A stretch of DNA of 64,000 bases. Origin: Vibrio barjaei. GTDB taxonomy: Bacteria; Pseudomonadota; Gammaproteobacteria; Enterobacterales; Vibrionaceae. The notes beneath the pieces are model-generated. The model ran no database searches and was not told the DNA's origin. It saw only the letters and a list, made by a program, of their open reading frames with translations. The stretch is taken from assembly GCF_001639065.2 (NCBI RefSeq), contig NZ_LQXO02000012.1:310001-374000 (forward strand). The letters run 5' to 3'. The position numbers and the translations under genes were made by a program. This document shows, in pieces, positions 52,696 through 61,480 of the stretch. The stretch's first letter is position 1, and every line of letters begins with the position of its first letter.

Positions 52696-54207
52696 ATGGA
52701 AACCATTCAGAACTATATCGCAGGGGCGATTGTTAACAGTGAAAGTGAGCGCTTTGGTGCGGTCTATAACCCTGCAACCGGAGAACAAACAAAACAAGTG
52801 GTATTGAGTTACTCTTATGAAGCTGAGCAAGCGGTTGAAGCGGCGAGTACAGCCTTTAAAGCTTGGTCTAAGACGTCACTGCTCAAACGTGCGCGAGTGA
52901 TGTTTCAATTTAAGGCGTTACTTGAAGCGAATATGGATCGGATAGCACGCACCATTTCAAATGAGCATGGCAAGGTATACTCCGATGCGATAGGGGAGGT
53001 GACTCGTGGGTTAGAAGTGGTGGAGTTTGCCTGTGGTATCCCTCACCTACAGAAAGGTGAGCACTCAGCGAATGTCGGCACTGGCGTTGACAGTCACTCT
53101 TTAATGCAACCTCTAGGTGTTTGTGTTGGCATCACTCCGTTTAATTTTCCTGCCATGGTTCCAATGTGGATGTTTCCAGTTGCCATAGCGACGGGTAATA
53201 CCTTTGTGTTGAAGCCGTCTGAGAAAGATCCGTCAACGGCTTTGATTCTTGCTGAACTATTAAAGCAGGCGGGGTTGCCTGATGGTGTCTTTAATGTGGT
53301 TAATGGTGACAAAGAAGTTGTAGATGCTCTGCTTACGTCACCTAAGGTTGAAGCGGTGAGTTTTGTCGGTTCTACGCCAATCGCTGAATACATTTATGCC
53401 ACAGCCTCTGCTCATGGGAAACGCTGCCAAGCCCTTGGCGGGGCGAAGAACCACTGCATCTTGATGCCAGATGCTGATATGGATATGGCAACCAACGCCA
53501 TTATGGGAGCGGCATATGGTGCTGCCGGTGAGCGTTGCATGGCATTGTCCGTCGCAGTGGTAGTCGGCGATGAGACCGCAAACCGTCTGATTGAAAAGCT
53601 CACACAGCAAATTTCACAAATGAAAGTAGGCCCAGGTATTGTGGAGGGTACTGAAAACGATATGGGGCCAGTAATATCTGCGCTTCACAAACAAACTATC
53701 TGCGACTATATCACCAGTGGCGAAGAACAAGGTGCCGAAATTGTTGTTGATGGCCGCGACTATAACGTGACGGGACATGAAACAGGGTACTTTGTTGGCC
53801 CAACTCTGATTGATAACGTCACGCCAGAAATGACAGTGTATAAGGAAGAGATTTTTGGACCGGTGTTAGCCGTTGTTCGTGTTAGTGACTATGAAACGGC
53901 TTTATCACTAATCAATCAACATGAATATGGTAACGGGACCGCTATTTTCACTCGTGATGGGGAAACCGCACGTCAGTTTAGTGAGGATGTTCAAGCTGGC
54001 ATGGTAGGTGTGAACGTGCCAATTCCTGTTCCAATGGCATTTCATAGCTTTGGAGGGTGGAAGCGTTCTATCTTTGGGCCTTTGAACGTACATGGAAATG
54101 ATGGCGTACGTTTCTATACTAAGATGAAAACCGTGACTAGTCGTTGGCCTGCGAGTGTTCGATTAGAACAGCATACAAGCTCTTTCTCAATGCCGACGAT
54201 GGAATAA
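52696..54207 (+). CDS. iolA: CoA-acylating methylmalonate-/malonate-semialdehyde dehydrogenase
   Basis: 503 residues, aldehyde dehydrogenase superfamily. Nucleophile C281 in GAAGERCMALS, GITPFNFPAMVPMWMFPVA about 145-163, and VSFVGSTP around 221-228. The PFNFPAMVPMWM segment is the hallmark of MmsA/IolA. It turns malonate semialdehyde plus CoA to acetyl-CoA and CO2, ending the inositol pathway. Follows the fused IolC by 73 bp. Ends at a strong terminator. Only copy in the window. Confidence 0.93.
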   Translation: METIQNYIAGAIVNSESERFGAVYNPATGEQTKQVVLSYSYEAEQAVEAASTAFKAWSKTSLLKRARVMFQFKALLEANMDRIARTISNEHGKVYSDAIGEVTRGLEVVEFACGIPHLQKGEHSANVGTGVDSHSLMQPLGVCVGITPFNFPAMVPMWMFPVAIATGNTFVLKPSEKDPSTALILAELLKQAGLPDGVFNVVNGDKEVVDALLTSPKVEAVSFVGSTPIAEYIYATASAHGKRCQALGGAKNHCILMPDADMDMATNAIMGAAYGAAGERCMALSVAVVVGDETANRLIEKLTQQISQMKVGPGIVEGTENDMGPVISALHKQTICDYITSGEEQGAEIVVDGRDYNVTGHETGYFVGPTLIDNVTPEMTVYKEEIFGPVLAVVRVSDYETALSLINQHEYGNGTAIFTRDGETARQFSEDVQAGMVGVNVPIPVPMAFHSFGGWKRSIFGPLNVHGNDGVRFYTKMKTVTSRWPASVRLEQHTSSFSMPTME

Positions 54208-54234
54208 CCTATACTCAATTTTATCAAGTAGCCT

Positions 54235-54260
54235 AAAGAGGAGCTTTGCTCCTCTTTTTT
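54235..54260 (+). terminator. terminator after iolA
   Basis: AAAGAGGAGC (54235-54244) and GCTCCTCTTT (54248-54257), 3-nt loop, then TTT. Confidence 0.85.
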
Positions 54261-54743
54261 GGTTCAGCTGCGGTAAATAGTGTTGAAAATGCGATAGATG
54301 GTGCCAAGTTTCGTGAAAATTACCGTTAAAAGTCGACACTTTTATGTTCTCAAATGTGATTTGCATCAAATAACAATCAATCGATGCTTGTTTGATATTT
54401 GTACGATTTAACAATTTTTATGCATCTAGTTGTATTGCGAGATTGATGATTAATAGTGAAGGAATTGTTGTCAAAATGATTGCTGAACAACATGAAATAC
54501 GTATTACAACTCACTGATAATATAGCGTTTTTACTTAGTTCTAGTGAATGGCTATACGCAATCGACATACTTAAAACACGTAGGCTAATCGATTTTTGGC
54601 AAAGATGAATTTCTATTTATTCATTTCGATTGCGTAAAAATTGTTAAAATTTGTGACAATAAAGAGATGTATGTATAGTCTCTGGCCACTGACCAAATGT
54701 GTCCAAATGTTTCAATGGATGCAAGTTAAGGAGACTAACAATA
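54258..54743. promoter_or_regulatory. DUF819 gene upstream region
   Basis: 486 AT-rich bp with a CRP-like site at 54355-54370. Two minus-strand frames here (54187-54414 and 54377-54568) look spurious. No other gene seen. Confidence 0.5.
54355..54370. promoter_or_regulatory. candidate CRP site
   Basis: TGTGA-TTTGCA-TCAAA, with a perfect left half and a right half that has two mismatches. Preceded by AAA as in many CRP sites. Confidence 0.45.
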
Positions 54744-55976
54744 ATGATCACGAATGACGCAGTCATCATGGGCTTACTTGCTGCCATTCTTGGTGGAGTA
54801 TTTATCACCGAGAGCAGCAAAAATCCTTTTTGGAGAAAGTTCTACTCTTTTGTCCCAGGTCTGTTGCTGTGCTATTTCCTCCCATCATTGTTTAACACAT
54901 CGGGCATTATCGACGGTTCTGCCTCTAAGCTCTATTTTGTAGCCAGCCGATACTTACTGCCAGGCGCTTTGGTTCTACTGATCGTTTCTGCGGACTTGAA
55001 GAAGATCTTCGGTCTAGGTTCGAAAGCGTTAATCATGTTCTTAACAGGCACACTGGGCATCATTATTGGTGGACCAGCAGCAATTGTCATTTTAGATTTT
55101 ATCAACCCAGACCTCGTATCTGGCGATGTATGGCGTGGTCTAACTACGGTAGCAGGTTCATGGATCGGTGGCGGCGCCAACCAAGCCGCAATGAAAGAAG
55201 TGTTTGGTGTTGGCGACCAGCTATTCTCTGCGATGATTACGGTTGACGTTATCTGTGCCAACATTTGGATGGCCATTTTGCTTATCATGGCCGGTCGTCA
55301 AAAGAAAATGGATGCATGGCTTAAAGCGGATACCTCTTCTATCGATGAACTAAAAGAAACCGTTGCGAAGTACGAAGAGGAAAACTCTCGTCCAATCACA
55401 ACGACAGATATGATGAAAGTCGTGGCGATCGCCTTTGGTTTAACGGGTCTTGCACATTTCGGTTCTGATTTGATTGCACCATGGATTGCAACCAATGCGC
55501 CAGAGTTAGAGAAATACAGTCTGACTTCAGGTTTCTTCTGGCTCATCGTTCTTGTTACGACATTTGCACTTATCGCTTCAATGTTCAAACCAGCACGTAC
55601 ATTAGAGCATGCAGGTGCCTCTAAAATCGGTTCAGCGTTTATCTATATTCTAGTGGCGACTATCGGTATGCAAATGGACGTTACTGCGATTCTAGATAAT
55701 CCGGGCTACTTCTTTATCGGTATCACATGGCTGACGATTCACGCATTGCTGATGATCTTTGTGGCTAAGCTGATTCGTGCTCCGCTATTCTTCATGGCGG
55801 TAGGTAGCCAAGCCAACGTTGGTGGTGCAGCATCAGCGCCTGTTGTCGCCGCCGCCTTCCACCCATCATTAGCACCAGTAGGTATTTTGATGGCAGTACT
55901 TGGCTATGCGCTAGGGACGTACGGAGCTTACATCTGCGGCATCATCATGCAAGCTGCTGTTGGTGTTGTAGGGTAA
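54744..55976 (+). CDS. DUF819 family membrane protein
   Basis: 410 residues from ATG 54744, with AAGGAG upstream. The frame from 54699 adds 15 unsupported residues. About ten to eleven membrane segments. SWIGGGANQAAMKEVF around 130-145 and GSQANVGGAASAPVVAAAFHPSLAPVG around 355-380 are repeated family features, with glycine-rich and asparagine loops resembling an inverted-repeat transporter. DUF819 (YjcL-like) proteins are of unknown substrate. The next genes are SerC- and SerA-like, suggesting a serine- or phosphoserine-related compound. Confidence 0.85.
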   Translation: MITNDAVIMGLLAAILGGVFITESSKNPFWRKFYSFVPGLLLCYFLPSLFNTSGIIDGSASKLYFVASRYLLPGALVLLIVSADLKKIFGLGSKALIMFLTGTLGIIIGGPAAIVILDFINPDLVSGDVWRGLTTVAGSWIGGGANQAAMKEVFGVGDQLFSAMITVDVICANIWMAILLIMAGRQKKMDAWLKADTSSIDELKETVAKYEEENSRPITTTDMMKVVAIAFGLTGLAHFGSDLIAPWIATNAPELEKYSLTSGFFWLIVLVTTFALIASMFKPARTLEHAGASKIGSAFIYILVATIGMQMDVTAILDNPGYFFIGITWLTIHALLMIFVAKLIRAPLFFMAVGSQANVGGAASAPVVAAAFHPSLAPVGILMAVLGYALGTYGAYICGIIMQAAVGVVG

Positions 55977-55997
55977 GCAACAAACAGTATCCCGTTC

Positions 55998-56026
55998 AAG
56001 GCAGTGCGTATAAGCACTGCCTTTTT
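55998..56026 (+). terminator. terminator after the DUF819 gene
   Basis: AAGGCAGTGC (55998-56007) and GCACTGCCTT (56014-56023), followed by TTT. Confidence 0.8.
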
Positions 56027-56203
56027 AATTTTGGGTTGTCTCAAAAATCCAAAGCACTGTTTTGTTGTATTTGCAGAGAAAACGGCTCATTTCACACAGT
56101 AAATACAATTATTTATTACCGATCAGCATAACCCTCTTGCCTTAGCATCTGTTTTACGACAATGTGATGAATAGTTATTCAATATTCACAAGCAGGGAGG
56201 CTT

Positions 56204-57319
56204 ATGAAACCTCAACTCAAACCGCAAAACCCTAACTTCTCTTCTGGACCATGTAGCAAGCGTCCGGGGTATGACCTCACTCAACTGGATGCTTCCACAT
56301 TAGGTCGTAGTCACCGTTCATCTCTAGGTAAAGCAGTACTGGCTGAATCGATAGAAAAAACCAAAGCGATACTGGGTATCCCTGAAGACTATCGTGTTGG
56401 CATCGTTCCGGCATCCGATACTGGAGCGATGGAGATGGTGATGTGGTCGATGTTAGGTGCGCGTCCAATCGATGTTTTCCATTGGGAGTCGTTCGGTTCG
56501 GGGTGGCTTGCGGACATCACCAAACAACTGAAACTTGAACAAGTAAATAGCTATTTAGCCGATTATGGGTCGCTACCAGATCTAACGCAGGCAAATCCGC
56601 AACACGACACCATCTTTACGTGGAATGGCACGACCTCTGGAGTCAAAGTCCCTAATGGTGATTGGATTAGCGATGACAGAGAAGGGGTGACTATTTGTGA
56701 TGCCACCTCCGCTGTGTTTGCGATGCCGATGCCTTGGGAAAAACTGGATGTGGTCACTTTCAGTTGGCAGAAGGTGTTAGGTGGAGAAGGAGCGCATGGT
56801 GTCATTGTTTTGAGTCCGAAAGCGGTTGAGCGATTAGAGTCTTATACACCGCCGTGGCCATTGCCGAAGATTTTCCGCATGACTAAAGGTGGAAAACTCA
56901 TAGAAGGTATTTTCAAGGGGGCGACGATTAATACGCCCTCTATGTTGTGCGTAGTGGACTATGTTGACGCATTAGATTGGGTAGCAGATATTGGCGGTGT
57001 AGGTGCGGCGATTGATAAATCGGAATCCAACCTTGCTGTGTTAACAAACTTCGTTGAATCACGACATTGGATACACTTCCTAGCGAAAGAACCAACACAG
57101 CGTTCTAACACCAGTGTATGTCTCACACTTGATGCATCGGAGCAGCAAGTTAAAGCGATGATTAAATTGTTAGATGATGAAGGTGTCGCATTTGATATCG
57201 GCGCTTATCGGGACGCGCCAGCGGGACTCAGGATTTGGGCAGGAGCCACCGTTGAGTCTAGTGACTTGGAAGCGTTACTGCCATGGTTAGATTGGGCTTA
57301 CGCTGAAGTAACACAATAA
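56204..57319 (+). CDS. serC: phosphoserine aminotransferase, alphaproteobacterial/archaeal type
   Basis: 371 residues, class V PLP enzyme. N-terminal [15 protein letters not shown] and the [10 protein letters not shown] segment mark the SerC_2 subgroup, unlike the usual enterobacterial SerC. The PLP lysine is in [14 protein letters not shown] around 188-201. The reaction is 3-phosphohydroxypyruvate to phosphoserine or the reverse. It is cotranscribed-looking with a SerA-like dehydrogenase and lies after DUF819. A second housekeeping SerC elsewhere in the genome is likely. Confidence 0.85.
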   Translation: MKPQLKPQNPNFSSGPCSKRPGYDLTQLDASTLGRSHRSSLGKAVLAESIEKTKAILGIPEDYRVGIVPASDTGAMEMVMWSMLGARPIDVFHWESFGSGWLADITKQLKLEQVNSYLADYGSLPDLTQANPQHDTIFTWNGTTSGVKVPNGDWISDDREGVTICDATSAVFAMPMPWEKLDVVTFSWQKVLGGEGAHGVIVLSPKAVERLESYTPPWPLPKIFRMTKGGKLIEGIFKGATINTPSMLCVVDYVDALDWVADIGGVGAAIDKSESNLAVLTNFVESRHWIHFLAKEPTQRSNTSVCLTLDASEQQVKAMIKLLDDEGVAFDIGAYRDAPAGLRIWAGATVESSDLEALLPWLDWAYAEVTQ

Positions 57320-57321
57320 TT

Positions 57322-57350
57322 ACAAAGCACCTGCTGGTCAGGTGCTTTGT
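57322..57350 (+). terminator. hairpin after serC
   Basis: ACAAAGCACCTG (57322-57333) and CAGGTGCTTTGT (57339-57350), 12-bp stem with 5-nt loop. The following T-run is interrupted (TGTTGTC), so termination may be partial. Confidence 0.55.
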
Positions 57351-57441
57351 TGTCTCTGGCACAACAGAAAAAAGCCAGCTTTGGGACAATAACAGTACGC
57401 TGATGAGTAGAAATGGAATTTCAACTTAAGGTGAAGCAACA

Positions 57442-58611
57442 ATGAAGAAAATAAAGACCTACAACGCTATTTCGAATCAAGGATTGGACAAGTTTTCACG
57501 CGACAAATATGAAGTCTGTAGTGAGTTTAGTGAGCCTGATGCAATTTTACTGCGCAGTCATAAACTCCATGATGAGCCTATTGCTTCAAGTGTTAAAGCT
57601 ATTGCACGATGCGGAGCGGGGGTAAACAACATCCCGATCAAATCTTGCACGGAAAATGGAATCGTCGTGTTTAATACGCCGGGTGCTAATGCCAATGCAG
57701 TGAAAGAGTTGGTATTAACCGGGCTTTTGTTATCGGCAAGAGATATTGTGGGTGGTATTCGTTACTCCCACACCCTCTCCGATATGACTGATGCTATGGC
57801 GATGGACAAGCTATTAGAGAAGGAAAAGAAGCGTTTTTCTGGCTCTGAAATCAAAGGCAAAACACTTGGTGTAATTGGTTTAGGCGCAATTGGTGCCTCT
57901 GTCGCTAATACCGCTATTGATCTTGGTATGAACGTGATTGGTTACGATTCAGCGCTGAGTGTTGAAGCGGCTTGGCGGTTATCAAGTCGTATTAAGCGAG
58001 CGGAGAATTTAGTGTCGTTGATTGCGAAATGTGATTTCGTGACCGTTCACGTCCCTGCACTGCCTTCAACTATAGGATTGATTAACCACGATTTATTGTC
58101 TTCAGCCAAACCGGGCATGGTGTTGCTGAATTTTGCTCGTAAAGAAATTGTCGATACAGACGCAGTAATAACCGCGCTCGAGAATCACCAAATTGATCAG
58201 TATGTGACTGACTTTCCAACGCCGTCTCTTATTGGTCGTGATGGCGTGATCCTCATGCCTCATATAGGCGCTTCGACGGCCGAAGCAGAGGAAAATTGCG
58301 CCATCATGGGGGCAGAACAACTCATTGATTTCTTAGAAAATGGCAATATTACTAATTCAGTTAACTTTCCTACGATTCGTTTAGAAAGGGCAGAGGGCTA
58401 CCGAATTACGTTTGCTAACGACAATGTCCCTAGGGTCTTGGGTAGCGTATTGTCTCTGTTGGCTGATTTGAATATTAACGTGCTCGATATGCTGAATAAA
58501 AGCCGAGAGGAGGTCGCGTATACCATTCTTGATATTGAGCAAGAACCTAATGATGAACTCCTTTCGGCGATCAGCAACGTGGAGCATGTGTTTAATGTAA
58601 GAACACTCTAG
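57442..58611 (+). CDS. serA: D-3-phosphoglycerate dehydrogenase-like, short form
   Basis: 389 residues. D-isomer 2-hydroxyacid dehydrogenase: RCGAGVNNIP, NTPGANANAVKELVLTG, the Rossmann LGVIGLGAIGASVAN at about 141-155, the active-site arginine in NFARKEIVD and the histidine in HIGASTAEAEENCA. A C-terminal ACT-like domain, ending in VFNVRTL, gives serine-type feedback or ligand sensing. Follows serC_2. The pair could run the phosphorylated serine route, or the reverse, for a scavenged compound. Confidence 0.85.
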   Translation: MKKIKTYNAISNQGLDKFSRDKYEVCSEFSEPDAILLRSHKLHDEPIASSVKAIARCGAGVNNIPIKSCTENGIVVFNTPGANANAVKELVLTGLLLSARDIVGGIRYSHTLSDMTDAMAMDKLLEKEKKRFSGSEIKGKTLGVIGLGAIGASVANTAIDLGMNVIGYDSALSVEAAWRLSSRIKRAENLVSLIAKCDFVTVHVPALPSTIGLINHDLLSSAKPGMVLLNFARKEIVDTDAVITALENHQIDQYVTDFPTPSLIGRDGVILMPHIGASTAEAEENCAIMGAEQLIDFLENGNITNSVNFPTIRLERAEGYRITFANDNVPRVLGSVLSLLADLNINVLDMLNKSREEVAYTILDIEQEPNDELLSAISNVEHVFNVRTL

Positions 58612-58636
58612 GTGACAACATTGGCGAACTTGCAGG

Positions 58637-60058
58637 CTATTTGGCGGAATTTGACTGCTCTAATGCATAAGGGTAGATAGCATGATTACCAAGAGCTTTA
58701 TACCATAGTGCAGTGAGCACCAGAGAGTTGGTATTGATGTTATAGGCGGTGTTGGTACCACCATTTTTATAGCGACCAGTTGGGATACTTCGAGAGCTTA
58801 GACTGGTTTTAACAACCGTATTGTAGAGTTGCTGTGAGAAATCGTCGGCATATAAAACACTTAGTCCGAATCCTATCTTTGAACTGAACGTTTGTGGGTT
58901 CTCGATCGGTTTCCCCCCAGGGCTCACGCTCAGCCAAGGTTTGCCGTAATAGTAAATATTGTTGTAGGCAAACCAAGGACTTTTACTCATCGCGTCTTCA
59001 GAAAATACTTGGGGTTGGCCTAACTGTTTGGAGCGTTTTTTATGTAGTTGGTAAAGTTGTTCAAGTTGATTCCACCATACGTTCTTTGACCCTATTTCTA
59101 TGGCTGTTAGTACATAGGGGTCAGTGGTGAAATAGGGGACATTTCGATTATCAACATATACAGACATACCATCGACCGACACTTTTTCTACGTGCTGTTT
59201 GGTAAAGCTCTGCGCTAAGTTATAACCGAATAACTTAAACCCTTGTGCGGCATATTGCAGATAGCCTAAGCGTCCTTCCTGTCGGTAGTGTTCTTTGTTT
59301 TTATATAGTTTGGTGCCATAAAGGGTACCTTTGTGAACTGCTGATGCGAGTTTCCAGTTTTTTTCTATGACGGCGACTTTACTAGCCAGTTCGGGCAGCA
59401 TTTGTTCGGTGATGCGTAGCCAAATAAGTAATCGACCTATATCAAGCGCCGACCAACCATTGCCATTACTTTTGGTGTCGCTGTAACTGCCTGATGGTTT
59501 TCCATGTTTGGTACTGTATTCCCTATTCGGGAGGGTATTTTTATACAAAGCTAGAGTAGCGAGCGTATCTAAAGTAAGACTAAGTTTATCTCTTACTTCT
59601 TCTCTGGAAATGAGTTGAAGTTCATAACTTGCTAGCGTTGCTGAAATTCCACTCGCAATGTCCCACATGGTCGCGTGATGATAGCCTTGTACGGAATCCC
59701 AGAACCCAGTTTCAGGATGATAATTTAAATCAAAGTAGTACATGGATTTTTTTGCAAGTAGCCAATCGTTGCGCGTTAAACGAGACAAATCTAGTTCGAC
59801 AGTTTGACTTGAGTTAGTAAGGGACAACGATGGTCTGCTAAGCTCAACGTTTGAAGGGGCATCAACTATCGTTTCGACAATAATTGGGGGAGCGAGCGCC
59901 CTTCTTTGGTATTCGATAGTGGAAGGTGCCTCAGAGGTATCACCCTGAGATACGCCTCTTCCGCCATAAAAACTGGGTGCTTCTATTTCATCGGACGCAG
60001 AAGTGGGCACGGGAATGAAAGCAATGTAGAGAGCTAGCTTTGCCATCAACTTTTGCAC
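58637..60058 (-). CDS. DUF3131 domain periplasmic protein
   Basis: 473 residues from GTG 60058, with GGGAGCAATATAA upstream. The ATG at 60046 is an alternative. A signal peptide ends near SAS (about 21). A low-complexity linker of about 70 residues follows. The core from about 100 contains LTRNDWLLAKKSMYYFDLN, SVQGYHHATMWDIASGISA, GNGWSALDIGRLLIWLR and YVDNRNVPYFTTDPYVL, the conserved WD and ALDIGR segments of DUF3131, a predicted glycoside-hydrolase-like alpha/alpha barrel. No neighbour gives a substrate. Confidence 0.75.
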   Translation of the reverse strand: MQKLMAKLALYIAFIPVPTSASDEIEAPSFYGGRGVSQGDTSEAPSTIEYQRRALAPPIIVETIVDAPSNVELSRPSLSLTNSSQTVELDLSRLTRNDWLLAKKSMYYFDLNYHPETGFWDSVQGYHHATMWDIASGISATLASYELQLISREEVRDKLSLTLDTLATLALYKNTLPNREYSTKHGKPSGSYSDTKSNGNGWSALDIGRLLIWLRITEQMLPELASKVAVIEKNWKLASAVHKGTLYGTKLYKNKEHYRQEGRLGYLQYAAQGFKLFGYNLAQSFTKQHVEKVSVDGMSVYVDNRNVPYFTTDPYVLTAIEIGSKNVWWNQLEQLYQLHKKRSKQLGQPQVFSEDAMSKSPWFAYNNIYYYGKPWLSVSPGGKPIENPQTFSSKIGFGLSVLYADDFSQQLYNTVVKTSLSSRSIPTGRYKNGGTNTAYNINTNSLVLTALWYKALGNHAIYPYALEQSNSAK

Positions 60059-60286
60059 TTATATTGCTCCCTTATCTAGATTCCGTACTTAACTAAATGA
60101 TAAGACATGAATAATGTTTTTCTAATCTAGTTTTTACGATACTTATCAGAAGGTTTTAAATTAGAAGTGGTCTGTATAATAATTGAACGTTTTTCTGTTC
60201 TTTTTCGATAATTCTGTTACTATATTTTGCGTCAAAGGACTCTTCAAAAGTCAACGGATAGGCGAGCTGAAATTTAAGGTGCTCCT

Positions 60287-60919
60287 ATGCGAAAATTCAT
60301 CGACTTACTCTCTCAATCTAACGTTTCTCTCGTTCGTCAATCAGCCAGTGTCTTGGCTACTTTTCTTAAATCTGAACAACTTGACTATCAACTCAATGCA
60401 GTTCAGAAACAGAGACTTGCTCAGTATTTAGAAACTACAACGCTCGTTAGCGAAAACTTTGGTTCACCACTTAACGCACATAGCATAGTCGCGTTTTCTT
60501 TCGGTGACAGCGAAGATGTCAATAAACGACTTGCCAATGTAGCCACTGACTTGGTTCGTGAAAATGGATTTCTTGATGCGCATATACAACAAGAAGTAGC
60601 AGAGCACACTACGGCTTTGCCCAATGCACACGTAATTGCTGATGACAATTACCAAACCACGACTGACGTAGCAAGAAAAGCGTTAGATAAATCCGTGGGC
60701 CGTAACGTTATAGTGGTTGCGCAAGCATGGCACGCCAAACGATGTATAGAGACGTGTCAGGAAGTAGGCTTGAACGTGGTTGGATTAAGAACGGTAGACC
60801 GCTTTCCACAAAATGACCCACAACCATGGGTGAGAAATCCGATTAATTGGGTGCTAAAAGAAAGCCAGCGAGAGTTTGTTACTGGACAAGAAGTCAGTCG
60901 CCTCTTACAACTTGCTTAA
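60287..60919 (+). CDS. YdcF/DUF218-like protein, putative
   Basis: 210 residues, no obvious signal or membrane span. The middle holds DDNYQTTTDVARKALDKS and NVIVVAQAWHAKRCIETCQ, which resemble the T-x-x-x-A and VT..yH..R segments of DUF218 (YdcF/ElyC/SanA) proteins. Other than this the family link is weak. AAGGTG precedes the ATG. Function unknown. Confidence 0.55.
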   Translation: MRKFIDLLSQSNVSLVRQSASVLATFLKSEQLDYQLNAVQKQRLAQYLETTTLVSENFGSPLNAHSIVAFSFGDSEDVNKRLANVATDLVRENGFLDAHIQQEVAEHTTALPNAHVIADDNYQTTTDVARKALDKSVGRNVIVVAQAWHAKRCIETCQEVGLNVVGLRTVDRFPQNDPQPWVRNPINWVLKESQREFVTGQEVSRLLQLA

Positions 60920-61051
60920 GTCATTATGCCTACCCTAAACTTTTGTTTACAAACAAGGTATATTGATCAAATAAACTCGACACGAATAGCTCGAATCCTA
61001 GACTGTTAGAGAAATAACAGTCACAACAATCGTTAAATCGGAGTGGTGTCG

Positions 61052-61309
61052 ATGGATTCTGAGATGGTTTTTTGGCTTAGCTTTTATGGTGTTTTCTTTG
61101 TTGCAAGCAGTGCTATTGGCGCGTTAAAAGGTCGTTTAATAGCGGGGCTACTCTTAGGGTATGTTCTGGGGCCAGTAGGGTTGGTGATAATTTTACTGAG
61201 CAAGGATAAAAGAATGCTAGTTTGTCCTCATTGTAGCCAAAAAACGCACCGCCATTCATACTATTGTCAGCATTGTGAACGAAAAGTTTATGGCTGTTTG
61301 CAATCGTAA
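61052..61309 (+). CDS. small membrane protein with a zinc-ribbon tail
   Basis: 85 residues from ATG 61052, with GGAG eight bases upstream. A GTG at 61043 would add three. Two hydrophobic segments (about 8-27 and 32-52) are followed by CPHCSQKTHRHSYYCQHC, a typical two-cysteine-pair zinc ribbon in the cytoplasm. Similar small membrane-plus-zinc-ribbon proteins are frequent and unassigned. It is not linked to its neighbours by an operon. Confidence 0.6.
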   Translation: MDSEMVFWLSFYGVFFVASSAIGALKGRLIAGLLLGYVLGPVGLVIILLSKDKRMLVCPHCSQKTHRHSYYCQHCERKVYGCLQS

Positions 61310-61480
61310 AGTTTATTTCTCTTTTCTCTATAATTTCCCTTCTCTTTATACTTATAAGATTGAAATCGGGCCTTATAAGACAAAAAAGCCCCTCAAATAG
61401 AAGGGCAAGCAGTCAGAGCCTCACAAGGAAATGTGCTTTATAAGAAATAGGATCTTTTTTAGCACATTTCTACAAAATTT

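Noticed and set aside
54187..54568. Two overlapping minus-strand frames in the AT-rich gap after iolA
   Set aside because: AT-rich composition, terminator overlap and no ribosome sites. Treated as chance frames.
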